Assembly (NCBI RefSeq): GCF_963678635.1
Contig: NC_087062.1
Span: forward strand, 19,393,789 to 19,457,788
Direction: 5' to 3'
Source of the DNA: Symsagittifera roscoffensis
Lineage: Eukaryota > Xenacoelomorpha > Acoela > Convolutidae
Length of the DNA stretch: 64,000 nt
A model generated the notes under the pieces. That model worked only from the letters and a program-made list of their open reading frames with translations, was not told where the DNA came from and ran no database searches. Shown in pieces: positions 1 to 11,611 of the stretch. The position numbers and the translations under genes are program-made. Numbering within the stretch: position 1 is the first letter of the stretch; each line of letters starts with the position of its first letter.

Positions 1-816
1 CTACTGGATGGAAAAAGGTGGACGTTTATTAGATCAACCGTACTTGGTGGTAGAGACGAAGAAACCAAATTGGCGATGCCCGGAGGTTGAGGTTCTTGTC
101 GGGGAACAATGGTTATAGTTGATGCAAGTTCCGACGAATGTGTATCGAGTGCTTCATCTACCCAATCTTTTGTTCGGGTTTCAGATACAACTTGTTATGT
201 TCTACTCGAAGGCAGAGCGGTTTTATTGATGTCAGTATCAGTGTCCGAATCATCATCCATTAACTCTGTTTCAACTATTTTGGCCTCATTGAGCTTTCGT
301 TTGTTCTCCTCAACAAGTGTCTCAAGAGCCAATTCGTTTTCTTTTTCTTTTAGGCGGATACCTGTTTTATTTCGTCGCTCGATTTCAAGACGTCGCAATT
401 TTGTTTTTTCGAGTTCGCGTTTGCGCTGACTGGAAGTCATTGAAGACGCTCTAGAGTGCAGGGAACTATATCGGGTGGACCGGCTGACAGTTGAAGCAGC
501 TCGCGATGCTTGCGGGTAAGCATCTCCAGTCTCTGGAAACAAAGTTTTCGCCATTTCCAAGTGCTTAATTGACAATTCCAGCATTTCATCTCGAGCGCAA
601 GTAATGCTGATTAACCAAGTGTCAAGATCAGCGAGAGCACTGCTAGGTTCTAGCGTTTTTTGAGCAAGAATGCGAAGGTCGTCGTTTTTCCTTATTGCGT
701 TTTCTATTGCTATTTGGCACTGCTGGATAGACTTTTCAACTTTGACTGTCCTTACATTTGCAAAGAGTGAGCCCGTCAAAACACCTAGACAGCTTCTGAG
801 CTTGCTTATCTGTCAT
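1..816 (-). pseudogene. BEL/Pao-like retrotransposon gag, N-terminal part, broken
   Basis: Read on the minus strand, an ATG at 816 opens a frame (MTDKQAQKL) that shifts by one base near 795 into the main frame, which runs to a TAA at 195-197. After that single stop the same frame stays open to the window edge. The main part has a helical N-terminal half, then a Ser/Arg-rich stretch, then a charged coiled coil (starting QRKRELEKTKLRRLEIE) and an acidic tail. This order, Ser/Arg patch then Arg/Lys/Glu coiled coil, is typical of the N-terminus of Pao/BEL gag-pol proteins upstream of the DUF1759 region. DUF1759, protease and RT would lie left of position 1 and are not seen. The frameshift and stop argue for a dead copy, although assembly error is possible. 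The family call is from composition and domain order only. Confidence 0.55.
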
Positions 817-1476
817 GACTTAGCTTTAAATAAAGGAAAAGCGGGCGGTTGTGAACTATCGAAAAAGGGGATTAAAAAGTCAAGTGTGATGTCACTTTTC
901 ACACCTGCTCAGAAAAACCGGAGTTGCAAAAAAGAACGTCACACTTTACTTTACAAAGGGGGTGGGGAAGTTCACCTTTACGATTTAGAGCGAGCGGAAA
1001 TAAATTTTAAAAAAATTTTAAAAAAAAGGAAAACAGTAATTTTAGAATTAAATTACAAACTGAAATACATTGACACTACAAAGAATATCAAAGGTTCTTT
1101 GCTGCAGATTCGACAGCTAGGCGACGGTTGCGTTCGGCACGACGCTTTTTTTGAGAGGGTCGCTTTTTTTGTTCTTTATTTTTCTTAAGTTTGCCGTATT
1201 ACTTCGGACTATCGAGAAAGACTGTAGTTCAAGGTCAGTTTCTTGGTGAATTTGGAAGTACTGACGGAGTAAGCGATTGTCTTTCTGCTTACGCTTAGAG
1301 ATTATGTCGCAAGTCACGCTTAAAATTAAAATGCCCGTTGAACAAAGCAAATCGTAAATATTAGGAGTTTCGACTCGTTGACAATATACAATTGCAGCAA
1401 TATTACTTTTGTAATAAAGCAGAATGTTGCGCAGTTCGAATTTCGTGAGTGCTGTATCGTTGTTCCTATTGTGCTT
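817..1476. other. No gene seen; region upstream of the gag fragment
   Basis: AT-rich sequence next to the start of the gag-like frame. It could be 5' leader or LTR of that element, but I see no paired copy to prove an LTR. Short open frames here have no recognisable features. Confidence 0.4.
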
Positions 1477-1676
1477 NNNNNNNNNNNNNNNNNNNNNNNN
1501 NNNNNNNNNNNNNNNNNNNNNNNNNNNNNNNNNNNNNNNNNNNNNNNNNNNNNNNNNNNNNNNNNNNNNNNNNNNNNNNNNNNNNNNNNNNNNNNNNNNN
1601 NNNNNNNNNNNNNNNNNNNNNNNNNNNNNNNNNNNNNNNNNNNNNNNNNNNNNNNNNNNNNNNNNNNNNNNNNNNN
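1477..1676. other. Assembly gap (200 N)
   Basis: Exactly 200 N characters, a conventional scaffold gap of unknown true length. Open frames reported through it are artefacts. Confidence 0.99.
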
Positions 1677-1719
1677 AAGCAAATGAAATAATGAAAGTAT
1701 CAAACTTTTAAAAAACGGC

Positions 1720-1985
1720 CAAAATTTTCAACGGTATTTTTTGTAATTTTTTTTCACCCCCAACGCCCAAAATTCTAAATTTTTCATCTTTTCAATTGTC
1801 TTGCGTGTTACTATGGCCGAATGCGTAATGTTAAGAAGTAAGTTATGAAGAACAAAATTGTTCACAATAGTTAGCCTGTTTATCATGCAAATTTTTCCTG
1901 CATTATGACTACGTAAAATTATTTTTTCAAAACTGATATTCAAAAATGGGAGGGTTCGGTGGGTGCAAAAGAGCTTTTTTGTGAA
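1720..1985 (+). repeat. Short interspersed repeat, copy 1
   Basis: Shares an ordered set of blocks (a TTACTATGGCCGAATGCG-like block, then GTTCAC, GCATTATGAC, a TTTTCA..ACTGA block and a GGGAGG..AAAGAGC end) with 2335-2560 in the same orientation and with 3785-3990 in the opposite orientation. No coding capacity. Three copies within 2.3 kb suggest a small non-autonomous element. Confidence 0.6.
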
Positions 1986-2334
1986 CATGAATTTTCAATT
2001 AATCATGCATTGATCAAGGCATACAAAAACATGCCATACAAAATAAAAAAGCATTTTGAGAGTTTTTGAAAAAAAGGTTATGCTGAGAAATTGAAAGAAA
2101 TCAATTTTTTATTCAGCAATACATTCTGCGCACAAAAAAGTAATTTTTGCATGGAAAAAATTTTTTTTGTACAGAATGTTAGTTCGAGTATAAACTTCGT
2201 TTTGCGATTGAAAAAAAAAACACTATTTTTTTGGTGCAACATTGTTACAAAATTTTTGCTATGTCATAACGTAGAAACATTTTGCATGGTGAGCAAATTA
2301 GTTTTGTGATAATGAGAGTTCTTTATACATTAAA

Positions 2335-2560
2335 GAGGCTCTTTTCCAGTTCCCCCTTTCAAAATACCGAGTTTTATGTTTGTTTTACGTGTTATTACGG
2401 CTAAATGCGTGATGTTACGCTGTAAAGTATGAAGAACAAATCTGTTCACCACGATTTGTTCACCACGCCGAATTTCATTGCATTATGACAATGTTAAATA
2501 GAGTTTTCAGTATTGAAAATGAAAGGAGGAAACTGGAAAAAAGCCCTTAAAGATCAACAT
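2335..2560 (+). repeat. Short interspersed repeat, copy 2
   Basis: Same block order and orientation as 1720-1985, with an internal duplication of the GTTCACCACG block near 2450-2470. Borders are approximate. Confidence 0.55.
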
Positions 2561-3062
2561 GGCTTAAAAATGGGGAACAAAGTTAAATATGGAGGAAAGT
2601 GGAAAACAGCCAAAACTTTTCTCGGCTCAATTGTTATGAAGAGTATGTTTTTGCTCTTTCACACATTTTCTTTAACGACAAGGCATGAATGAAAAATGAA
2701 TTATTAGAACGCATGAATGAAAAAAGAAATCATTTACATAGTTTCGCGCACTTTTCACAATTTTTCCGGGCTCTTTTCAAAACAAGCCCGATTGTAACAA
2801 TTGAAAGGGCAAAAACTGCTCTTTTTCCTTCCCCCCCTATCTGCAATTTTTTACGCGTAATATTACTGTTCCCACGAATCGATTAACAAAATTGGCATGC
2901 GGACTAATTGGGCCATGACAAACATATTTGGTCTTCATTTTAACCTTGTAAAAACCACTCATTAATTCGTAAAGTTGAAGCTCATACAAGGTAGGGGGGG
3001 GGGGAAGGAAAAAGAGCCACATAAACAAATAGAAAAAGCAAAAATATACTCTTCAACAGTTG

Positions 3063-3162
3063 GAACATAGTAGAAGATGGCCTCGGGCAAAAGAGCCGCC
3101 ATCGGGCACTTCGTGCCCTCAGGGCCGGGCTCTTTTTGCCTCGGGCATCTTTCAACTATGTT
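3063..3162. repeat. 100-bp hairpin (foldback mini-element)
   Basis: The arms GAACATAGTAGAAGATGG..CTCGGGCAAAAGAGCC and GGGCTCTTTTTGCCTCGGGC..CATCTTTCAACTATGTTC are reverse complements with few mismatches. The centre holds a second perfect stem-loop, GGGCAC-TTC-GTGCCC. It is strikingly GC-rich against AT-rich flanks. A frame through the left arm reads like protein only because of the base composition. Confidence 0.8.
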
Positions 3163-3389
3163 CTAAATACTACAAAGACACGAGAGGATAATTCGTTAAT
3201 TTATTGTTCACACTTTCGCGGATTGCGGGTAATATGCCATTGCCGGGCCGGTTTTTTTTCAGACCAATTTAAGAAAAGTTGATTGCATATGGGCCTTGAT
3301 CCGAAACTTTGTAATTAGCAAGCGTGTATGCTTGCACTTGCCTAAAGTGCGGCTTTGCTGCTGGAATACCACTTTGATAGTTTCTTTCA

Positions 3390-3640
3390 ATAAGCGACTT
3401 ATATATGCGTGGCAACTTATCCGCACTCATAATCGTTCCAAATTGAGTTTAGGCAAGGTAATAGATCTTATTAATTCCATGAATCACTCAAATTTTAACG
3501 CTTTGGTTTTATCAGCCTAAAATTTGTAGTTTGTCAATACTTCATATACCAAAATTGATTCGAGGCCAATCAATGGCAGTCCGAACTTTGAGGGCTTTGC
3601 CATAAAAACATACGAGCAGTCTTGATTTATGGTTCATCAA
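3390..3640. repeat. Partial copy of the dispersed GCGCGTTAA repeat family
   Basis: Contains the CGTTCCAAATTG and ACGAGCAGTCTTG blocks, in the same order as the left arm of the inverted repeat at 42983-43540. The intervening sequence is strongly diverged. Confidence 0.4.
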
Positions 3641-3784
3641 AAAAGGGAAGTTGAAAAAAAGGCTCTTTTCAAGATACTATTGATTTTTTGAAGTTCGATT
3701 TACATAACTCATTTGAAAATAAAGCGTGATAATGTAACAAAAGCGTGATGGTGGCGTGAACAACGAGTGAACAACGTAAAACAT

Positions 3785-3990
3785 TTTGGCTCTTTTCCAC
3801 TTCCCTCTGCCATATTTGATTTTCAGTTTTGAAAACGTAATGTTACGTTGTCATTATGTAGTGAAATTTTGCAGGTTGAACATGTTCGTAAGTTCAGCGT
3901 TCAGCCATAGTAACTCTTAAGACAATTGAAAAACTGAAAAATTTGAAATACGGGGGGCGGGGGGGTCTTTGGAAAAAAACCAACAGTTTT
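3785..3990 (-). repeat. Short interspersed repeat, copy 3 (inverted)
   Basis: The reverse complement aligns with 1720-1985, including the ..TTACTATGGCTGAACGCTGAA.. block and the TTTTCAAAACTGA block. Together with copy 1 it forms a widely spaced inverted pair. Confidence 0.55.
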
Positions 3991-4117
3991 TTACAATGTG
4001 AATTACCATTTGAACAATTTTAGACAACTTTTTTTGTGATTTAACAAGGGGCTGAAAAACCAAAAAACAGCCAAAAGTAGCCGAAAATTCCTAATCGGTT
4101 CCAAAGATTGCTTTCAG

Positions 4118-7100
4118 AGCTTCTGCTGCAAGAATGAGCTGATGTGCCAGCGTATGCTGGGTTTCACCCAAGTGGTGGGCAGTGGCACCTACATCGCCCT
4201 CCAGTGTATGCTCAAGATGAATCTCAGCAAGCCACTCATCGACACCGGCAGCAGCTGTTGTCTCATCATGAGGTTAGGTCATTTAGCTCTTCTGCAACAT
4301 CCCGTCCCTGAGATAAACTTCAAGTTTTACCGGAAGAGACAAAAACCACAAATTTGCTATTAAACTAAGTTTAATAAAAGGCCTTTACAAACAAGAAAAT
4401 GATTACATCGTTTCTGTTTTCTCCGTATAAAAAAGTTTGCTTTTTGATCAAAATTGCCAAAAAGTTTCTTATGTTTTTTTCAATTTTACAAGTTTGTTTA
4501 AAAAAACTTTCTCACGAAGACATTTAAAACGGAGAAGTAGTTGCCTGATGTTCTCCCGAAAACGCACGGATTGTATGTACATTTTATGATGAAACTGATT
4601 ATTTGTCGAAAACTAAATATTTTATTTAATTATGATTGAAAAGAGTGAGAAAAAACAGCTGTCATAATTGTGCACTAGAGCTTTTCATAACAACTTCAGA
4701 TCAATTTAAGCGTGAAAAAAATCTTCGCCGTCACCAGGGAAGGATCTAGGATTTTCTCGAGGGGGGGGGGGGGGGGTTTGGGCGGATTTTCAAAAAAAAA
4801 TTCAAAACCAAATTTCGACCAAATTGATTTTCCGACCTCTCCTAAAGTACTGAAAAGACGCTGTTTTGGCCAAACTTTCTGCGCCGCAGAGAAAATTTTG
4901 AAAAAACAGGTAAAAAAGCCGTTTTTGGGCACTTTTTGGAAAATTTTGACAAAAAAACGCGTTTTTTTTTGGCGCGCGCTCCCCCTCGAAGTTAGTATAC
5001 ATTGGCGCCGAACGCCTTTTTGGCCTGCTTTTTCAAAATTTTGCCTGCGGCGCAGAAATTTTGGCCAAAACAGGGTCTTTGTACTGCTTTGGAAGAGCTC
5101 ACAAAATCAATTTGGTCGACCTAAAAAAAGTCGACAAAATGTTCGAAAATTTTTTGAAAATCCGCCCCCCCGAGAAAAACCTAGATCCGCCCTTCCTTGT
5201 ATGTAAAAATTTGTAGCATATTTTATGAACACTGTTACCAAATGCAGCCAAAATTTCCTAGCTTGTCGTAGTAATAATTTTTACGCCCTTAACCAAACCC
5301 AACTTTATAATCTTTTGGTTATTTTTTTTCGGGCTTGGGTCAGTCGAGGCTTAAAACGCCTTTTTTGACATGTTTTGTTTTCAAAATGTTTTCACGCTTG
5401 TTAATTTTTTATGAGAGCTCGGAAAATCAATTTTGTCAGTCTTAAAAAGCATCGACAGAAATTTTTTTGAAAATCGGCCACCCCCTCGAGAAAATTGTAG
5501 ATCAGCCCCTGGCCTGGGAATTGTTGCCTCACCATCAAACAGTGATCACGAAGCTGTGTGACTCGAACTAACAGGGAACATATCTGGATTCAGTCAATTG
5601 AACGTTACAGCCACTTTTCCTCCGCCGCCCATATCGAAATATTTTTCATGCCTTTATAGGTGCGCTGCTCCTTGGGTGGCCTTGGCAATGGGCGGAATGA
5701 ACCTGCTTGTCCTTCCAGCAATGAAACAGAGCATGGGAGTTTGTCAAGATGACTCGAAACCCCCTGTCAAAGTACCGCCTGAGGTTAGCTATTTCGGCGT
5801 TATTTACTCACTTTGTCTGAGAATACCCTAGACTCCGACGCCCGAAATGTAGTGGGTTAATTGAAGCCCTCAAATTGACCTTGTAGTTTTTATGATGGCA
5901 ACAGACTCAAAATGAGCTACCACGGGTTGAGGTGCTCGAATGCTTCAATGTTGAAAGTTCAGAATGTGCAATTTTTCGATTGAAACTCCGCGGTCGAGAG
6001 GAAAATTAAGTCAAGCAAAACGTCAAAACATATCCGTCTTTGGTCGAGAAAGTCAAAACTTAGGTCAAAAACAGTCGAAACATACTCAACTTTGATCGAG
6101 AGAGTAAAAACATATGTCAAAAACTATTAAAACATACCCAGTCAACCACATTCGCAAAAAAAGTCGAGCACAAGCTAAATTTTTGAATTTTTTTTTGAAT
6201 ATTTCATATTTAAATTGGAAATTGAGCAAAAAATCTGCACAGAAAAGACCTAAGTCAGAAATCGCAATCAGCAAAAATCTTTTGAGGAGAATTTCCTGCC
6301 ACAAAATTAAAAATTTTAGAGGGAATCTTCTAAATTTTCAAAATCTGAGGGTTTTTGCTGCAGAAAATAGTAAATTCTAAGTGTACGACTAGGGCAATTG
6401 TAAAACTAAGTGTTTCATGCGTTTTCCACGAGCAGTATTACACATTGGCTTATAAAGGTTTGGTAGAATAACATAACAGTTGGAGATCAAAACAAAAAGC
6501 ATGGCTTCGAACAAAAGCTTACACCTCGCGTACTTAAAAGACGGTTCAGAGCACATAAAAAGGAGTCTAAGGGCGTGATTTGATTGGATTTCTTAAGTTT
6601 GAATTTTTTTAAATTTGTCTATACTCGTTAATTGACATTTTCTTAGCCATACAAAGATCTAAGCCGCTATAGATTTTAAGTTTAAAGAGCTCACATTAAC
6701 TGTTGTTGCCGTATAAAATTAGACGACAGTTTTTCGGATGAAGTTTAGTTTTCAATTTTTAAAAACATTTTCCATCCAGCCAAAAATCGTTTTTTTTTTG
6801 CTAATTTGCTAGAAATTCAGTTTCCCGCTAATAAAGTGACTAAAATTTTTGCTAGAAGTCGACCTTTCCCTGAAAATTTGTCTCATGTTTGGTTCATCTT
6901 GCGCTGATACATCTTTTCACAGATCGACTTGAACTTTGTTATGCCCAAAACTTGAATAGTTTTAAAAAAAATTGTGAAAAACAACTTTTTTTGATGGGTT
7001 ATCCATAAGATCGCACAAAACTGAAACTTTTGCTGTAAAATTGAAATTCAAATACAACGAATTCAAAGGATAAAAAAGTTTTAACAACTCCAGATTTTCA

Positions 7101-8677
7101 AAACAACGACTTTGAATCTTACTACCACCAAAATCAGAATAAAATTACCATGAGCAAAACGAATCAAAATATCAATTCAAACAAAATTAAATTTTGAAAA
7201 AAGAAAGAAAATAATGAAGGAATTGGAATATGGACAAAAATACAGAAAAGTCTCAAAACACGAGAAAAAATCAAAAACGAAAGAAAAAATACATAAAAAT
7301 TAATCAGCAAAATTAAAATGTCTGAGAAGATGTCGAAATATCCCTTCATTTTCAACAACAAAAACAGGAGAAAAAAAAAAGAAAACAACGAAAGAGAATT
7401 ACATGCTTAACCAACAATTTTCTGATCGTTGTCAACAATTAGTCAACAAAACCAATATACCAACAAGAAGTAACGAGAAATGAAATCACCCTTCCATTTG
7501 CTTACAACGAAACAAAATTAAAAGACAATAAAAAACGAGGACTAACCATCACCATGCTCCATAAAATCCTCTTCAAATTACAATGAGTCCATACTTTATG
7601 AGATAAACAATGATTAGATAAAAAATTGTTGATAGTATTCGCAGCAACAGGCCCAGAGTACTCAGTAGAAGGTTACTTAAAAGCAGATACAGTCAATTTA
7701 ATCTTGAATAAAGGACCAAAGCCTACAAGCTCGCCATTACATCAAATATGGATTCATAGAATGGTGGCATTATTCCAAGCCGTTCTAGCTGCAAAAATTG
7801 AACATTGGGTTACATAAAGTTTCAACATGTTTTTTACGACGTTTCAGCAACTTTGGATTATGCAATATTATACAAAAATAAAGAGATTCATCAATTTTTT
7901 CTATCTGAGCTAGTTGGCCCAAAACGAAACCTATATTAGCAAATTTCTAAGTTCAAATTTTGTTATAATAATCAAGAATCTTTAACATATCTTTCAAATA
8001 TCTTCGACTACAGTAGTTTGCCTTTCGGCACCAAATTCATTTTGCTTACAACGAGCATCTGAAACTGGATAGTTCAATATATTCTTGAATGAGAGCGGAA
8101 CTGATTAAAACACCCATGAATTTCTTCTTAGAGAAAAAAAGGACTAACACCAAAAGTTCTCAAAAGAAGCTTTCAAGTTGGTGCTAAATTTCAAGCAGAT
8201 TACAAAACCAAAAACGTAGTCAGAATGCTGCAAAATTAGATTTTGCTTATTTACTGTAATTATTCAGATGAGGAGATTCTTTAGTAGATACCATCAAGAG
8301 GACTGATGTTTTTACAGCTGTTTTAAAGCGTTTACATTTGTTAACCGATGTCCTAATCTGGTAACTCCTAACACAGCAAAATCTATTCCTTTACTTGTAA
8401 TACTTCTAGTCCTGTGAAAATTAGCATGCTGTCGAATTAAGCTATGGAACGTATTGGGTTCAACAACCTATTGTTAAAACATTGAAGGATAAAAATGTCA
8501 GAATGAGTTGTTTAGATTGTGGAAAAGACTACCAAGGCTGGTGAGAAGGCACTGAGTGCGTGTGGACAAGACCCAGACTGTGGCAAGGTGTGCAGATACA
8601 TGACAGTCACTGCCCATGTCCTCTTCATAGGTGCCAACATGGTCCTCATGTGCGGAATGATCAAGAAAAAATGCTGA
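4118..8677 (+). CDS. Unrecognised small multi-pass membrane protein, last three exons (5' end not found)
   Basis: Three GC-richer segments join in frame: 4118-4272 (acceptor after CTTTCAG, donor GTTAGG), 5660-5783 (acceptor after TTTATAG, donor GTTAGC) and 8516-8677 (acceptor after TTGTTTAG, stop TGA 8675-8677). Lengths 155, 124 and 162 nt total 441, that is 146 residues plus stop; the first junction splits an Arg codon (AG|G). Exon 1 begins Ser-Phe-Cys-Cys. Three hydrophobic stretches are visible: one following MLGFTQVVGSGTYIALQCML, one around APWVALAMGGMNLLVLPAM, and one near the C-terminus (MTVTAHVLFIGANMVLMCGM) followed directly by IKKKC and stop. Thirteen cysteines in 146 residues is high; CGQDPDCGKVC lies in the last loop. 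The C-terminal Lys-Lys-Lys-Cys could be an ER-retrieval-like or lipid-modified tail. I recognise no family. An upstream exon with the start codon must exist. Confidence is from splice sites, phase match and composition. Confidence 0.7.
4735..5198. mobile_element. MITE with GGATCTAGG termini
   Basis: The left end AAGGATCTAGGATTTTCTCG plus a G run and the right end (C run, then CGAGAAAAACCTAGATCCGCC) are inverted repeats. The interior carries GGCGCGCGCTCCCCCTCGAAG and GGCGCC blocks shared with copies at 25240-25640 and 41836-41885. No transposase. Open frames here simply read through the element. Confidence 0.75.
5310..5512. mobile_element. Fragment of the same MITE family
   Basis: Ends in ACCCCCTCGAGAAAATTGTAG ATCAGCCCCTG, matching the right end of 4735-5198; the left end is not clear. 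Followed at about 5515-5580 by a short stretch resembling the SINE body seen at 29335. Confidence 0.5.
5784..8515. other. Intron 2 of the membrane-protein gene; no other gene
   Basis: AT-rich, with runs of A and T. Around 7626-8480 the base composition is more even and an open frame of about 60 codons occurs, but it lacks splice support or any motif I know. Could hold a decayed repeat. Confidence 0.4.
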
Positions 8678-9072
8678 AAAGGATGGAACCAGACAAAAAC
8701 AGACTAACACATTCCTGTATCATTATGATGCATGACTTGAGTTTTCGATTTTGTAATAGATATTAAGTAACCAATCATGAGAGAACTATTTCAATTCATG
8801 GTAAAAAGATTAGTGCAAAGAGTTTTGCCAAAAAAAAACAAATAACTAGTTACAGTTCTCTTCCAAAAAGTCATCATGATGTCATAAAAAAACCATTTCG
8901 AATGACTTAGGCCCGCATTACAACCGCATTAAGTGTTTCCTTGAACCCAAAATCTAAAATTTGGCTGAACAAATGACAGAAGAATTGAAATGAAAGAGGA
9001 ATCTGAAAATCGGACAAATGACAAAGATTGGACCGCTTTGAGCTACTTATCATTTACTTTTTCCCTCCATGC

Positions 9073-9404
9073 ACCAGCGGATTTGGGGGGCGGATGTTCC
9101 GTCTCCTCAGGGATTCGACCCTCTACCGACCCAGGAATTTGATCTTTGTACTATTTTGAGATATTCATTTTTGGCGAGGGACCCTAAAATTTTTCTAAAA
9201 GCGTCTTTTTCTAAAATTTTCTAAAAGGGGATTCGCGCGCTGATTAAACGCAATTTTTTGGTCAACATTTTTCCAAAAAGTGCCTAACACACCTTTGAAC
9301 CTTTGAAGACCTGTTTTCTCTGAAAGTTGCGGCGCAGAAAATTCGCTCAAACTAATTTTGAAAAACCACACCCCCCTTCGAAAAAATCCTAGATCCGCCC
9401 CTGC
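9073..9404. mobile_element. MITE of the GGATCTAGG family
   Basis: The right end reads CCCCCCTTCGAAAAAATCCTAG then ATCCGCCCCTG; the left side has a GCGGATTTGGGGGGCGGA block. Interior includes the TTTTCCAAAAAGTGCCT block also seen in the 4735 and 25240 copies. Confidence 0.55.
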
Positions 9405-9480
9405 TTTCAAGTATTAGTCTTTCGTTATACGCTCACCTACATTTTCACACTCTAGTAATCTAAGCAAGCGCCCTACTAAA

Positions 9481-9530
9481 ACATTTACTACATACATTTA
9501 CTACATACATTTACTACATACATTTACTAC
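9481..9530. repeat. 13-bp microsatellite, about four units
   Basis: Unit CATTTACTACATA repeats at 9482, 9495, 9508 and 9521 without visible changes. Confidence 0.9.
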
Positions 9531-9869
9531 TGCACTTTGCAAACACGCCAAAAAGGATCCATCGGAATAAAACATCAGAAAATAACCAGACTGATGGAAT
9601 TAGAGTAAAACTCTGACTTTTTGCTACTGCCTTTAAAAATCTATGTAGCTATCGATTTGAAAAAAAATGCTCAAAAACATGACATGACCTAACCGCTATG
9701 CATTGTACAAAGTCATATAATTTGCGCAGAATAATGATTTATTTAGACCAAAAAGCATGCTTCAACTCCATTGGAATTAATTTTTGAGTCTGCATCGCTG
9801 CTTATGAGTTATAAAAATGTAATTAATTGCATGTTAATTATCAAGAACTGGACAAATAAACAATTTTTA

Positions 9870-10250
9870 ATACCCAACAAGATTGCTTGTACATCAGGGC
9901 AAATCCCTTAATGTTCCGACTGCACTTAAGGTCATTGATTTTTTTTGGTTGATAATTGACAAAGTATTTGAGAAAAAAAGTACTTTTTTCTTTTTTTTTC
10001 AGTTTATCTCCCTTCACGCTATGTAAAATACTAAATTGCTGGCATTAATTTGCTATAACGAATTTATATTTCTTCTTACGCGTGTTATAAGCACACAATA
10101 TATCGCACTTTAATTATCACAAATTGGTCAAACTAGCAATTTTCAAACGCCCGTAACTTGAAAAAAAGGTCACAGGTAAATTTTTTTTTATAAATTTAAG
10201 CTCGGACAGAATAATATTTCTCAGATGGTAAAAATTTTGTCAAGACTTTA
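9870..10250 (+). repeat. Dispersed GCGCGTTAA-family repeat, copy left of the Ty3 element
   Basis: Blocks GATTGCTTGTACATCAGGGC, ATGTTCCGACTGCACTTAAGG, CGCGTGTTATAAGCACACAA and CCCGTAACTTG occur in the order seen at 44320-44865; a related direct copy is at 24090-24500. Non-coding. Confidence 0.6.
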
Positions 10251-10261
10251 GAAAACTAGTT

Positions 10262-11602
10262 GATAAACTAGAACAAGCAGAAATTACAATGACACTCGAA
10301 GAAACAGAAAATCTCAAACTACAATATGTTAATAGTATCGAAACTTTTACTATACATATAAACAACATACAAGATTCAGATGTAGATCTATCTGAAAAAT
10401 TACTGAAGTTTTAAACATATATGAGAAAACTTCATATTTCAAAGGTAAATCGTCTTTCAAAAAATGGTGTGATTATTGCCAAAGATACGGACACAGCATT
10501 GTCGAATGTAGACAAAAAGAACAAGATAACCAGAACAAACCATAAAATTACAAAGAACCAAATGAATCATTCTTCCAATACATGAAAAGAGACCAAAAAT
10601 TACCAAACAAAAATATACATAGTAATAACAGCTCTGAAAAACCGCTTCCAAATAATTCAAATTATTCAAGAATACAATCACTTTATAACTCTAGTTATAG
10701 AGGTAGATCACCAGAACAAATAAATTTACGAAATAGATATAGTCGATCAAAAAGTCAAAATAATCAGTATAGAAACAACTATTCAGGATCAAATTCAAAC
10801 TGAAGAGAATATTCGTTTGATACCAGTTCCTATTCAAGTTCTAAGAATAGACACTATTCAAACGATAGATCACGAAATTCATCATACAATAGAAACAGAG
10901 ACTATTCCAACAGTAGGAATAGAAGATATTCAAATAATCGAAATCAACGTTACCAAAACAATAGATCAAGAAACAATTCATACAACAAATCTAATTATCA
11001 ACGAACTAATAACAACCACTATCATAATAGATCACGAAATAATTCACAAAATAGGGATCCAAATTATAACAATCAACAAAGAAATTATTCCCAATCTCCT
11101 CATAGGAATTAATAATCGTTATTCCGATTCCCAACACAAGTATAGAAGCAACACACCGAAACATCAAAGACCAATTAATCAGGTACACACAACTGAAGAA
11201 ACAACTTCAGATCCCCTGGTATCGATGATACAGAAAGTACTGAATTACAATTATATCACATTAATTGTGAATCAACAGACAGTGAAAGTGATACAGATAA
11301 TACCACCTCAGTTAATTATAATAACAGTTGAAAATTACTACGAACCTATCATATATGAACAACCCTTCAAATCAAACCTTTATGAAAATCAATTGGAACT
11401 TCTTCAAGATTATTACACTAGACCTAGTAGTAATAATAAACCAGTTACACAAGAAGTAAATGAAATTAACACTATAATTAAACCCGAAAGAGACGAAGTA
11501 CAATGTTCAAGTACAAACCACATTTATCAAAATTTACAAAAAGAACTACCAAAAGAAAAAGTTTGGACAATCCCTTTACTCTTAGAAAGTCCAAAAATGT
11601 AA
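10262..11602 (+). pseudogene. gag remnant with CCHC zinc knuckle and Arg/Ser/Asn/Tyr-rich tail
   Basis: A nucleocapsid-type knuckle CDYCQRYGHSIVEC (C-X2-C-X4-H-X4-C) lies at about 10469-10510. It is followed by a long low-complexity basic tract rich in Asn, Arg, Ser and Tyr with imperfect SRNNSYN-like repeats, probably binding RNA. The tract runs through a TGA at 10801 and changes frame near 11100. The segment upstream of the knuckle is short, so the capsid domain is mostly missing. Frame changes occur near 10410, 10800 and 11100. Confidence 0.65.
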
Positions 11603-11611
11603 AGAAATTTA

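Noticed and set aside
195-779. The minus-strand frame here taken as a host coiled-coil protein
   Set aside because: The Ser/Arg patch followed by a charged coiled coil fits Pao-type gag, and the frame is broken by a shift and a stop.
4712-5206. 164-codon open frame
   Set aside because: It runs through a complete MITE with inverted ends; the sequence is low complexity and has no gene-like composition.
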